Positions 55,443-64,000 of a stretch of 64,000 nucleotides of DNA are shown here, piece by piece. This DNA is from Legionella sp. GTDB taxonomy: Bacteria > Pseudomonadota > Gammaproteobacteria > Legionellales > Legionellaceae. The translations under genes and the position numbers were made by a program. The stretch is from contig JARLJR010000024.1 of the NCBI GenBank assembly GCA_031291095.1, forward strand, positions 1-64,000, in the 5' to 3' direction. Every line of letters starts with the position of its first letter. The first letter of the stretch is position 1. The notes beneath the pieces were generated by a model. The model ran no database searches and was not told the origin of the DNA. It saw only the letters and a program-made list of their open reading frames with translations.

Positions 55443-56255
55443 ATGAGCAAAGTAAATGCTATGGGAATGGAAGAGATCAAAAGGGAAAGAGAAGAGCATA
55501 AAGCAAATTTACAACGATTTATGTCCCTGCCATTTACCCCAGCCAATAAAGAGCAATTAGACGCATTGAAAAAGCGCATTGATGATTTTGAGTTTACTCT
55601 GAATCAGATGTATCTATTTCAAGGTATGAATACTGGGCTTCAGGCCTGGGGCATATTTACGACGGTCAGAATGCTATTGCCTCTGCCAGAGTTTGCCAAC
55701 TACTTCTTATCTGCTTTTCTTTATTTAGGTGCAGCAGGATATATTCTACAAAAATTTAGCACTACTGATTTCTATAACGAATTACAAGAAATGAAAGAAA
55801 TTTACAACTGGGCCCTCAAAGATGGAGAAGACCTTCATGATGGGAAAACTACTAATACAGAGAAGCTAAATACCACAGAAATTCAACGATTAATTACCCT
55901 ATTGGCCCCCCTATGCTCTCTTCAGTTTATGCAGGCTTGGCCTAAAGTTACTGCAGAAGAAGAAGTCAAAACAGGTTTTAGTGCCGTATTTGCTGTGGGT
56001 CAAAGTCTCTATGGCCGATTCTTCCCTTCTGCTCCTGAAGTTTCCGATAAGCTAAAACCACTGCAAATTCAGGTGGAAACAGAGGCTTTATCCATTAACG
56101 CTTTAGCCGGCTTTGAGCAATCCCTACGTTATTTTGCCACTAGCCCCTATTGTCGTGATTTATTGAAAGCGAAAATTCAGCAGCCTGTTGAGTATGTCAA
56201 AGGGATGATTCATGAAGTAATTTCCTCCAGTTTTTCTCATCAAAAAATGGCTTAA
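55443..56255 (+). CDS. Hypothetical membrane-associated protein (270 aa)
   Basis: Not recognised. The start at 55443 has a strong GGAGGA upstream; the frame is open to an ATG at 55404 without support. Residues about 5-55 form a charged coiled coil (EEIKREREEHKANLQRF). Residues about 65-110 hold two hydrophobic segments (GLQAWGIFTTVRMLLPL, YFLSAFLYLGAAGYIL). The remaining 150 residues are helical. A membrane-inserted hairpin between soluble helices is a common effector layout, but nothing specific shows transfer to a host. A perfect hairpin terminator follows. Confidence 0.6.
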   Translation: MSKVNAMGMEEIKREREEHKANLQRFMSLPFTPANKEQLDALKKRIDDFEFTLNQMYLFQGMNTGLQAWGIFTTVRMLLPLPEFANYFLSAFLYLGAAGYILQKFSTTDFYNELQEMKEIYNWALKDGEDLHDGKTTNTEKLNTTEIQRLITLLAPLCSLQFMQAWPKVTAEEEVKTGFSAVFAVGQSLYGRFFPSAPEVSDKLKPLQIQVETEALSINALAGFEQSLRYFATSPYCRDLLKAKIQQPVEYVKGMIHEVISSSFSHQKMA

Positions 56256-56265
56256 GGGAACATCT

Positions 56266-56297
56266 TAGTAGGCTGGGCTGAAAAGCCCAGCCTACTA
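56266..56297. terminator. Perfect 14-bp hairpin (family B repeat)
   Basis: TAGTAGGCTGGGCT and AGCCCAGCCTACTA form a perfect 14-bp stem with a GAAA tetraloop between convergent genes. It is nearly identical to the hairpin at 5764-5791. Confidence 0.75.
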
Positions 56298-56353
56298 CCT
56301 GGCGCTATGAATACTAAGAAGCACTGCAGAAACCTTTTTCAAAGAAAAAATTA

Positions 56354-57526
56354 TTACAATCTTCTCTCAATACCGAGCAGACTCAATTCACTCGCGCTAA
56401 TCAGTTCCAGCCGTTCATAAGTACAGCGTACATCATTCGCTGATTCGACTCGAAGTCTGTTGCTTCCAAAAACAGAGGAACCAGAAACTTGTTCCATCAA
56501 CTGCTTAGGATGAACAGAGGACCCTGTACTTTGGCAAAGTTTTGCAGCAAGTAACAATCCATTGTCAATCCACTGCATAGCAACATCCAGATCAATTAAT
56601 AACCGAGAAAAAGTCTCTTTAAGCATACCGTGTAAGGTTTTGTAACAAGTATTACAGCGAACTAAATCACTATTATGGCTTAATTTAAACAGCTGTTGAT
56701 AGAGTGTGCCTTTAGCAACTTTTTCTTCACTCATCCTAATGGAATCGTCTAAAGTCAAACTATAATGATAATCAAAACATCGTGAAATTAAATCAACTAA
56801 ATCAAACTGATAATTTAGCTCTAATGCAATTTGTTGAAAAATAGCCGCTGAACGAGAACTGTATGTAGAATCACCAGACCAGCCAACCTCATTAGTCCTA
56901 CCAGAGCGGAATAAAAACATAGCCAGTTTCAAACATGACCGTTCTTCTAATGTTATTTTGCTGTATTGTTCAAAATCATATGAAATTAATGTATCTAAAT
57001 AATAATCAAGTAAAACCATGAGTCGAAGACCATGAGTAGTGCCGTGGTTAGGATGAAAAGCTAGTCTCCCCCTAAAAAAATCATAATCATGTGGTTTATC
57101 TGCATAGGGTATTTGAAGAAGATCTTCTGATAAAATCTGTAGTAGTTGATATTCTTTATCCTTGTTACCTGAAACCCAATAATTTTTAAACGCATCAAGA
57201 TATCGATAGGTCAATAGAATCTCTTTTGATTCCTCTTCTCCTTGCGACGTTTTTAAGTGAGTCGGTAATGCAATAGCCTGCTTTTCTTTACCAACTAATA
57301 GAAGCGTTTCAACCTCATTAATTTCATCATCCGTGAACAGGAAACTATATTCTTTCTGCAAATTAGCAGACGATAAAATACCCGCACGTCCGGTGTATCT
57401 TAAGTAATCACTAAAGTCATTTAATATTCGATCCAATTCCAATTTATTTACATATCTTTTAAATACTTTTCCAATTGACAATGCATAAAGGCATGAATCA
57501 TATGGAGTAACTTCAAAGGTGAACAT
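56354..57526 (-). CDS. SidE-type phosphodiesterase (PDE) domain protein, 390 aa
   Basis: Predicted effector. Residues about 130-330 match the PDE domain of the SidE family (also found alone in DupA/DupB): HPNHGTTHGLR with H161 and H165, GRTNEVGW with E213, and KLSHNSDLVRC with H284. In SidE proteins this domain cleaves ADP-ribosylated ubiquitin to make phosphoribosyl-ubiquitin linkages; in DupA/DupB it removes them. No ADP-ribosyltransferase domain is present. The N-terminal 120 residues are shared with the adjacent 788-aa gene, so the two are paralogues from a tandem duplication. A sigma70-like promoter lies upstream at about 57641-57669. Which direction of reaction, or which substrate, cannot be told. 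Confidence 0.75.
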   Translation of the reverse strand: MFTFEVTPYDSCLYALSIGKVFKRYVNKLELDRILNDFSDYLRYTGRAGILSSANLQKEYSFLFTDDEINEVETLLLVGKEKQAIALPTHLKTSQGEEESKEILLTYRYLDAFKNYWVSGNKDKEYQLLQILSEDLLQIPYADKPHDYDFFRGRLAFHPNHGTTHGLRLMVLLDYYLDTLISYDFEQYSKITLEERSCLKLAMFLFRSGRTNEVGWSGDSTYSSRSAAIFQQIALELNYQFDLVDLISRCFDYHYSLTLDDSIRMSEEKVAKGTLYQQLFKLSHNSDLVRCNTCYKTLHGMLKETFSRLLIDLDVAMQWIDNGLLLAAKLCQSTGSSVHPKQLMEQVSGSSVFGSNRLRVESANDVRCTYERLELISASELSLLGIERRL

Positions 57527-57596
57527 CTAATATTCCTTATGCCTAATTAATTTATGTTTTTATCAAAAATTAATAGTATTAATTTCATCATGGAGT

Positions 57597-57670
57597 GTTG
57601 ACAATTAATCTCTTTGCTCACTTTACGAGCTCGGGCGTGCATATTTATACTTTTAAGCTAAATTGTCAAC
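57597..57670 (-). promoter_or_regulatory. Sigma70-like promoter within a 10-bp inverted repeat pair
   Basis: On the minus strand TTGACA (57664-57669) is followed, after 16 or 17 nt, by TAAATA/AAATAT (57641-57647), a fair -10 region, about 115 nt upstream of the 390-aa gene. TTGACA recurs on the plus strand at 57598-57603, so GTTGACAATT (57597-57606) and AATTGTCAAC (57661-57670) form a perfect inverted repeat 54 bp apart. It could be a promoter, a pair of regulator sites, or both. Confidence 0.5.
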
Positions 57671-57691
57671 TTACTCTAAATTTCAACTTGA

Positions 57692-60058
57692 TTAATTACT
57701 TAATGCGACAGATTTAATATCGTCATCATTATCATTATCAAAGAAGGACATAATATCTTCAGAAGCATCATTAAAGAGAAAACTTGACTCCTCTGAAAAC
57801 TTGAGGTTAATTCGAGCTTGTGGCTCTGACTGTACTATTGCTTGCTCTACAGTTTCGCTACTCGTATTCTTAGCAGCTGATAAGTTAACATTTGTATTTT
57901 GCAGCCTAGCTCTATCTGCCTCTTCGCTTAACTTCAGTGGAGCACCAGAACCATAAAATGTATTCCTATTCTTGGTCCATAGTACTTTAACTGATGCTTC
58001 CGGTTTGGCAATTTTATGAGTTAATGTAATTGCCTCCTGAGCTAAGTTACGTATACCTTCTTCAAAGCGGGCACGCATTTGCTCACTCATACCTAAATGA
58101 TTTTCCACAACAATCTGATCTGCAGTGTAACGCTCGTCCAGTAAATTAGGGACAAATAAACGCACTTGTAAGGTGTTATGATTTGGCAACTGCTGCTCAG
58201 GATATTTTAATCGTAATAAAGTATCTAGGGCACCTGGATTTTCTTCATCAAAAACACCATTTTGCTTTGCAATATATGCTGTAGATTCCACCAAATGAAA
58301 TGGAATTAGGTACTGATAAATTACACCTTGTGTACCAAAAAGCTCATCATTACATAGTGCTGTAAATTGCTGGAAAATTTCTTCTCGCTCTTCTGGTTGG
58401 TCAAGCAATACACCTTCTTTATCCAATAAGTCGTTAATCAATTTAGTAAACTCAAGAGAGATTACTGAATGGTTATCATGGAAAAAATCAATTGTTGATT
58501 CTTCAGAGGCAACATCTGAGTTTTGCCATAATGAGGGATTACTAGATAAAAGATGCCAACTAATATTGTCTTGATTATCATTAACTTGAACTTCTCTTTG
58601 TCTTGCAAGAACCTCACTTAGGTCTTTGTATGCCTTTCCCGGAGGAGTTCCATTAAAATTTCTTATCCATGCGGTCTTATTCGGTTTTTCTAATAATCCT
58701 CTTAATTCACGACAGAACAAATCTAGTGCATAGCTGGATTTTGTTGTTGCATGATATGCGGAGACATGTGTAGTCAAACACGCAACCTCCTTTTGCATAC
58801 ACGCAACTGTGGGCATAGCCTCAGCTTGCTCTGCAGTCCACCCCATTATCCCAAGCGCTTCGGGACTATGGCTTGCTGTATTTAACCATAATGCTGTAGG
58901 AGACATTAGCTCTGGGAATACTGAAGGCCTAATTGGCAGTAATGAGTACATCTTCTCTTTAGTTGTAGGTGGATTAGCCCAATCAATTGCTAATCGGTTA
59001 TTACCTTTTAAGTCCCTGTAATAATTATCTCCAGTTTGAAGCAAAGAAAGAGTAGCTATTTTTGATCCTGTTAATCTACAAAGATCTGCGGCATAATTCA
59101 GATAACTGTCAGCCAGTTCCGAGCAGTCTTGCTCAGGATCCAGTAGTTGCTTTAATTCCTCGACAATGGGTGCTTTTACTTCTTCGTATTTTTCAAAACA
59201 ACGTACCAAGTCACTTTCATGGCTCATTTTTAATATTTTGGTAAATAATTCCAACTTATTTTTATCTTGCACTGATAAATCAGTTTCAGAATAATCTTTA
59301 TGGTAATCAAAACTTAAAGTGAGTATGTCTACTAGTTCAGGAGAAAATTCTAATTCAAGTGCAATTTGCTTAAAAATCGCAGCCGATCGCGGCCCATAAC
59401 TGGCATCACTAGTCCAACCGAGCTCATTAGTTCTTCCTACACGGAATAAAAATGCAGCAAGTCTTAAACAAGCTTGCTCTTCAGCAGTTAGGGAATTAGC
59501 TACCTCGCGAAAAACACTGTTACCATTCTGCTTAATTAATTCCAAATATTGCTTAGATAATGAATATTGTCTAAGGCCATGTGTTGTTCCATGGTTGGGG
59601 TGATAAACTACCTCACCTCTTAAAGATAATTGGTCATTAGGTTCATCTACATAGGGAACTTCCATTAAATCCTGAGATAACTGTTCAAAAAGAGTAAATA
59701 GTTTATCGTAGGAGTTTGTTTCCCAATATTTTCCAAATGAGATCACCTCACGAGAAGAAAAAATTACAGGTCGTTTTAAAGGTGAGTAAGCTAATGCTTT
59801 GGGCAAATCAATTGCTTTTTTGTTTTTTCCATTCACTAATAAGCTAGATAATTCGGCCTCTTGTTCGGAAGAAATTGGTAAATCGTACTTTTCTCCTGCG
59901 TTTAGGGTAAACGAGATCCCCTGCTCCTCAAGCCATTTTGATACATCATTGGCCAAAGTATTAAATTCAGTCGATTTAATATAACGTACAAAATTGCCAT
60001 TAAATTGCAACTCGTATAAATTCTTGTTTTCTTCACTCGTTTTAATAATAAACCGCAT
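57692..60058 (-). CDS. SidE-type phosphodiesterase (PDE) domain protein, 788 aa
   Basis: Paralogue of the 390-aa neighbour with a 400-residue C-terminal addition. The PDE signature is at HPNHGTTHGLR (H156, H160), GRTNELGW (E212) and KMSHESDLVRC (H280). Residues about 1-345 align with the short gene throughout. The C-terminal part (about 350-788) is soluble, mixed helix/strand, not recognised, and ends in an acidic Asp/Asn-rich stretch (FDNDNDDDIKS), consistent with an effector tail. The ATG at 60058 has GAGG 9 nt upstream; the frame extends to 60079. The 5' gap to mutH is short and holds no gene. Confidence 0.75.
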   Translation of the reverse strand: MRFIIKTSEENKNLYELQFNGNFVRYIKSTEFNTLANDVSKWLEEQGISFTLNAGEKYDLPISSEQEAELSSLLVNGKNKKAIDLPKALAYSPLKRPVIFSSREVISFGKYWETNSYDKLFTLFEQLSQDLMEVPYVDEPNDQLSLRGEVVYHPNHGTTHGLRQYSLSKQYLELIKQNGNSVFREVANSLTAEEQACLRLAAFLFRVGRTNELGWTSDASYGPRSAAIFKQIALELEFSPELVDILTLSFDYHKDYSETDLSVQDKNKLELFTKILKMSHESDLVRCFEKYEEVKAPIVEELKQLLDPEQDCSELADSYLNYAADLCRLTGSKIATLSLLQTGDNYYRDLKGNNRLAIDWANPPTTKEKMYSLLPIRPSVFPELMSPTALWLNTASHSPEALGIMGWTAEQAEAMPTVACMQKEVACLTTHVSAYHATTKSSYALDLFCRELRGLLEKPNKTAWIRNFNGTPPGKAYKDLSEVLARQREVQVNDNQDNISWHLLSSNPSLWQNSDVASEESTIDFFHDNHSVISLEFTKLINDLLDKEGVLLDQPEEREEIFQQFTALCNDELFGTQGVIYQYLIPFHLVESTAYIAKQNGVFDEENPGALDTLLRLKYPEQQLPNHNTLQVRLFVPNLLDERYTADQIVVENHLGMSEQMRARFEEGIRNLAQEAITLTHKIAKPEASVKVLWTKNRNTFYGSGAPLKLSEEADRARLQNTNVNLSAAKNTSSETVEQAIVQSEPQARINLKFSEESSFLFNDASEDIMSFFDNDNDDDIKSVALSN

Positions 60059-60119
60059 AATAATTAGCCTCAAACACAAATAAGTTCAATTATTATACCA
60101 ATGGATTATTATGTAATCA

Positions 60120-60791
60120 TTAAGGGTGTATTTTTTCCGTAAATCGGGTTCTTAGATAAAAGCCTCTTGGTAATGTTTTTACTTTATTTCCCTCACTATC
60201 AAATCCATAACAGAGGGATTTACCACTAGCCCCTTTAGGTCTCACTTGCAGATACTCACCAACACTGGCATCCAGTGTTTCAAGATACCCGGTACTGATT
60301 AGTTGAGTTAAATAATTCCAATCAGCAGCCAAAATAGCCTCATCTGCAGTATTTGGTGACCATAAAAATCCCTGGCCAATTCGTCTTTGAGTGTATGGAA
60401 TATCGGTGTCACCCTCAACAGGTACCCAGAGCACGCGTCGTAACTTCGCATAGCATTGAGATGTGCTCCACTCTTGTTGGTGGATAGTCAATAAAGGAAT
60501 TGATGTGATAAAGGTTGATTCTGTAGGTTTACCAGATGCCGCGATAGGTAAGGTTTTCAGTTCGACACCTAACTCTTGAAAATCAGGCAAAGACTGATTA
60601 AATGCATTCGCGCCTAAAGCGAGTTCTATTACTTGCCCTATCCAACCTTTGCGCTGGTCTGGATTTTCAGGAATAGTTAAGCCCAAGCTAAGACTCAATT
60701 GTGCAAAGCTCAAACCTACCAAATAGGCGCAGCGTTGGATTAACTCCGCCTCGGTTGTTGGGGGGCTAATCCTTTGCAACAAGGTGTCCAT
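60120..60791 (-). CDS. mutH: DNA mismatch repair endonuclease MutH
   Basis: Nicks the unmethylated strand at hemimethylated GATC sites when activated by MutL. The catalytic D70, E77 and K79 are in LPDFQELGVELKT. The N-terminal KGWIGQVIELALGA is also conserved. 223 aa is typical. Its start overlaps the 3' end of the large MscS-family gene by 26 bp, so the two are translationally linked. Presence of mutH implies Dam methylation in the host. Confidence 0.94.
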   Translation of the reverse strand: MDTLLQRISPPTTEAELIQRCAYLVGLSFAQLSLSLGLTIPENPDQRKGWIGQVIELALGANAFNQSLPDFQELGVELKTLPIAASGKPTESTFITSIPLLTIHQQEWSTSQCYAKLRRVLWVPVEGDTDIPYTQRRIGQGFLWSPNTADEAILAADWNYLTQLISTGYLETLDASVGEYLQVRPKGASGKSLCYGFDSEGNKVKTLPRGFYLRTRFTEKIHP

Positions 60792-63714
60792 GACCTTCTT
60801 TTATCTCTATGGCAAGTGGTTCAACTGGCGGTTTAACATTTGCCGCTTTAAATTGAGCCGTAATCGCAAAGAGCACGTTCGAGCGTACTTCAAAGCGTGA
60901 ATGTAATTGCACATTGACATAATAGCGTGCCTCGAACTCAATAAGCGCTTCATCGATTTTCTTAAGAAATACTTGTGCCGGAGGGTCTGGCACAATTTCG
61001 GGAATAATTGCCAGGACATCAAGAATTAATTGCTGAATCATTACCGGGTCATCGGCACGGCTTACTTTGATGGGAACGACCGAGCGCACGATACCATCCT
61101 GGTGGGTCCAGTTAGTAAATGGCTTGTTAAATGTTTCTGCATTAGGAATTAATATTTCCATATTATCCCAAGACGAAACACGCATGCAGCGAATACCAAT
61201 ATGTTTTACCTGGCCTTCATACTCACCAATAGTAATTAAATCCCCTTCACGCACAGGCCGCTCAATCAACAGCATCAGTCCGCCAACAATGTTACTGGCA
61301 AAATCGCGCAAGCCAAAACCCATACCGACTGCAAGTCCCCCAATAATCATGGACATTCCACTAAAATCAAAACCCCAAACGTGCAAAGTAACAAAACCGC
61401 CAATGAGTACCACTGAATATTGGCTAAATACAGAAAGACTATTGCGAATACCAACGTCTTTAGTATTTTTAAATAACCAACGATAACAAAATTCACGCGT
61501 CCATTTTGCCGCCCAAAAGAAAATGGCTAACAAAATTAAAAATGCAAGCGTGCTAGCAACGGTAATATGAATCCCTGGCACATTTACAATAGAGGATTGC
61601 ACCAGACGCTCCAAACTGACAATGACCCATGAATCAGAATTCCAGCCAAATAAGTTACAAAGCATACTGAAGCTGAAAAAAAGCATACCGATACGCAAAA
61701 TACTATCAATTGGCTTTAAAAAGACCTCAATCCATAACCAACCATTACGTAATGAGGAAATCATCCACTCAGAAAAAAGCTCAAGCGCATCAAAAAGCAA
61801 ACCACGAGCGATAATATAGGTGACTAACACGGTAAGAACGTTAGCCTGATATTGGCTCATTGTCCAAGCCAGGTTAATAAAGCCCGACAAACCAATTACC
61901 GCCGTAGAAAGTACCGTAATGGGCACCAAAATAATTAACAAAGAAATCGCGTTAAGCACATAACGTTTCTTATTTGTTAGCAATGGATGGATGAGATAAC
62001 GCACTACCTCTCTACTTTTCCAGGCAACCACGGAAACCGCTAAGAGGAACAACATAAATAAACGGTTAAAAATATCCTGAATAAGTAAAGATAAAGGTAA
62101 CAAATGGCCAATGGTCATTAACGCAGTCGTCCATCCACCAAACAGTAAAAGCCACTTCAAACGATAATAAAGCTTAACGTCTTTACCCGAGGAATCAGAA
62201 AGCGTCTCTAATAAAACCAAACGCGGAATTAAAATAGCAACTCGGAATATAAACCATACTGCGATAAGATTCAGTACAAGTTGGTAATTAGAAAAGGAAA
62301 TATGCGTCACGTAGAATATCATCATGAGCATCGCCGTGAGACACAGGTAAGGTATATTTCTTTCTACGAGCACTAAAAAGCCATCGAGGAGATAACCTGC
62401 CAAACGTGAGCGTTCTTTATCGCTGCGCCATATTTTTAAAAAGCGTTTCAACATAAAGCATAAGCCAGCGATCAACGTCAACCCACCCCAAAACATGGTC
62501 AGAGCTAATGGGGTTAACCACAAATAACTATCATAAACTTTCAGGCTTAAAGTTTTTATATATTTATAAAATAAGCTTGGGATCGCAACGATTTTTTTAA
62601 CAATAATAGGCCAGCTGTTGATGTTGTATTCAGCGAGTGTTTGTCTGGAGGAAATTAATTGTTTTAATTGCGCTTGATAATCTGCTAATTTTTTTAAGGC
62701 TTCTTGTTTCTGGAATCCGATTTCATTAAGACGCAGGGTTAACGTATCCACTAATGTTTTTATTGCCTTTTTAAGAGCCGGAGTTTTAATTCCATTCGCT
62801 TCGGAGTTCAAGAAAACACTAATTTGCTGCAGCGACTTCGCAATTTTATTATATTGGCTCACTGCATCTTTATAAATATCAGTAACCAATTGTAAATTTT
62901 TGTTGTCTGGGCTTTTAAGATAAATCATATCCGCCCTAACCACCGTTTTTTGCGCGCTCAAAGCATTCAGTTCATATTGAATTGCGGCAATATTTTGATT
63001 ATTAACCAACAGCCGTGTTTCATAATCGGCATCGTTAGCACTGAGTACTACGCTTTTTTTGCCATTAGTCTTTACTAGATCATTTTGATAAAGTCTATTT
63101 AAGTCCTGATTTAATTTATCCTTGATGGCTTTAATTTGCAGTAGTTTTTGCTCTAAAACAAAGTTTGCATGCCAAAACTGTAAATGCTTTCCTTCTTCCG
63201 TAAGTACTTCATGAAATTCTTTTGCCAGTGCTAAATTATCATTAATTAGTTGCGTTGCTTGCTTATTTATCGCCAACAATACTTCGACCTTAGCCACCCG
63301 CTCTTCAATGGTAATCCCCTCTTTGACTATAGGTAATTGCTGTAAATGTTTTAAGCGTTGATTGAGGCTATTTTGTTCTATATTTTGCTGTTCCAGAAAC
63401 CCACTTAAACTGTCAATTTTGGCTGCAGTCATTTTGAGTATCGAAGATACCTGCACTAGTTTAGCTTGGTATTCTTTCTCATCTTTAGGTTGCAGGTGCT
63501 GCTTTCCCTCTTTAATTGCTGCCGTAAGGTGATTTTTTTCCTGGGTTAAATATTCACTGAAATTCGCAGGTCTTTGTACGGGTACTGCAACCGATGTGGA
63601 TTTTTTGGGTGCAGGCTCAGGTTTCGCTAAAGAATAGCTGGAATAGCATAGCGAAAAGAATAATATAAAAAAGGCATAACACCAGCAGGCAGCGCTGGTG
63701 TTATGACGAAACAC
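60766..63714 (-). CDS. Large mechanosensitive ion channel, MscS family (MscK/MscM-like)
   Basis: Inner-membrane channel opened by membrane tension in hypo-osmotic shock. A signal peptide (FFILFFSLCYSSYSLA then KPEPAP) is followed by a periplasmic coiled-coil domain (to about residue 380), about nine helices, and the C-terminal MscS domain with TM3-like VGMGFGLRDFASNIVGG and GDLITIGEYEGQVKHIGIR. It is close to 1000 aa, near MscK/MscM size. I placed the start at the GTG at 63714, one base after the aspS stop, since this begins the signal peptide. A TTG at 63741 inside aspS is the alternative. A terminator-like hairpin lies in its first codons. The 3' end overlaps mutH. Confidence 0.88.
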   Translation of the reverse strand: MFRHNTSAACWCYAFFILFFSLCYSSYSLAKPEPAPKKSTSVAVPVQRPANFSEYLTQEKNHLTAAIKEGKQHLQPKDEKEYQAKLVQVSSILKMTAAKIDSLSGFLEQQNIEQNSLNQRLKHLQQLPIVKEGITIEERVAKVEVLLAINKQATQLINDNLALAKEFHEVLTEEGKHLQFWHANFVLEQKLLQIKAIKDKLNQDLNRLYQNDLVKTNGKKSVVLSANDADYETRLLVNNQNIAAIQYELNALSAQKTVVRADMIYLKSPDNKNLQLVTDIYKDAVSQYNKIAKSLQQISVFLNSEANGIKTPALKKAIKTLVDTLTLRLNEIGFQKQEALKKLADYQAQLKQLISSRQTLAEYNINSWPIIVKKIVAIPSLFYKYIKTLSLKVYDSYLWLTPLALTMFWGGLTLIAGLCFMLKRFLKIWRSDKERSRLAGYLLDGFLVLVERNIPYLCLTAMLMMIFYVTHISFSNYQLVLNLIAVWFIFRVAILIPRLVLLETLSDSSGKDVKLYYRLKWLLLFGGWTTALMTIGHLLPLSLLIQDIFNRLFMLFLLAVSVVAWKSREVVRYLIHPLLTNKKRYVLNAISLLIILVPITVLSTAVIGLSGFINLAWTMSQYQANVLTVLVTYIIARGLLFDALELFSEWMISSLRNGWLWIEVFLKPIDSILRIGMLFFSFSMLCNLFGWNSDSWVIVSLERLVQSSIVNVPGIHITVASTLAFLILLAIFFWAAKWTREFCYRWLFKNTKDVGIRNSLSVFSQYSVVLIGGFVTLHVWGFDFSGMSMIIGGLAVGMGFGLRDFASNIVGGLMLLIERPVREGDLITIGEYEGQVKHIGIRCMRVSSWDNMEILIPNAETFNKPFTNWTHQDGIVRSVVPIKVSRADDPVMIQQLILDVLAIIPEIVPDPPAQVFLKKIDEALIEFEARYYVNVQLHSRFEVRSNVLFAITAQFKAANVKPPVEPLAIEIKEGHGHLVAKD
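63675..63705 (-). terminator. Terminator hairpin of aspS inside the start of the MscS-family gene
   Basis: Perfect 12-bp arms (63675-63686 and 63694-63705) with a 7-nt loop; on the minus strand the stem is followed by CCTTTTTTATATT. It lies 11 bp past the aspS stop and within the signal-peptide codons of the channel gene. Confidence 0.75.
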
Positions 63715-63715
63715 A

Positions 63716-64000
<285 letters not shown>

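Overview
The window is almost certainly chromosomal DNA of a Legionella species, probably not L. pneumophila itself. The base composition is AT-rich. The housekeeping genes are gammaproteobacterial: type IV pilus pilB-pilC-pilD, mutH, aspS, tdk, lhr, pbpC with a bacterial alpha-2-macroglobulin, and ribE/ribD/ribBA/ribH. Between them lie long proteins with eukaryotic-like or host-targeting folds, which is typical of Dot/Icm type IV effector repertoires. No tRNA, rRNA, CRISPR array, transposase or prophage gene was recognised.

Layout. 1-7.6 kb: end of an unidentified gene, a GAF/class III cyclase, small and lineage-specific proteins, an M1 aminopeptidase with a modified exopeptidase motif, hpt, a DUF1820 gene and a methyltransferase. 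7.6-12.4 kb: pilBCD and a YjjG-like phosphatase. 12.4-17.9 kb: two probable effectors (a leucine-rich repeat protein with a coding tandem repeat, and a 1066-aa protein with a possible SPRY-like domain), separated by an AT-rich gap holding a tight group of DnaA-box-like sites. 18.1-24 kb: flavin block. ubiX, a stand-alone riboflavin kinase domain and ribE run leftward; kdsC, ribD, ribBA, a 50-codon ORF resembling the C-terminus of RibH, and ribH run rightward. 24-29.5 kb: class II HMG-CoA reductase, a beta-hydroxyacid dehydrogenase, a dinucleotide-binding protein of unknown role and a Sel1/F-box-like protein. 29.5-40.4 kb: rhodanese, small membrane protein, truncated UspA remnant, patatin-like lipase, pbpC divergent from the 1914-aa macroglobulin, and dps. 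40.4-49.5 kb: three tandem 132-bp repeats, small proteins, aldo/keto reductase, lhr, a quinone oxidoreductase-like gene, tdk and an epimerase. 49.5-60.1 kb: effector-rich island with a 1123-aa protein ending in a CE-clan (Ulp/SENP-like) cysteine protease signature, a PhaF-like phasin, a protein kinase with a C-terminal membrane segment, a membrane protein, and two adjacent paralogues carrying a SidE-type phosphodiesterase signature. 60.1-64 kb: mutH, a large MscS-family channel and the 3' end of aspS.

How the genes fit together. The flavin block supplies riboflavin (RibBA, RibD, RibH, RibE) and, through the separate kinase, FMN, which UbiX consumes. PbpC and the macroglobulin form the usual periplasmic repair/defence pair. 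The 49.5-60 kb region is the most interesting: a predicted Ub/Ubl protease, a kinase and two SidE-PDE-like proteins suggest a local group of genes acting on host ubiquitin and signalling. This is inferred from motifs read by eye; no homology search was run. Several dispersed palindromic repeat families sit in the intergenic gaps.
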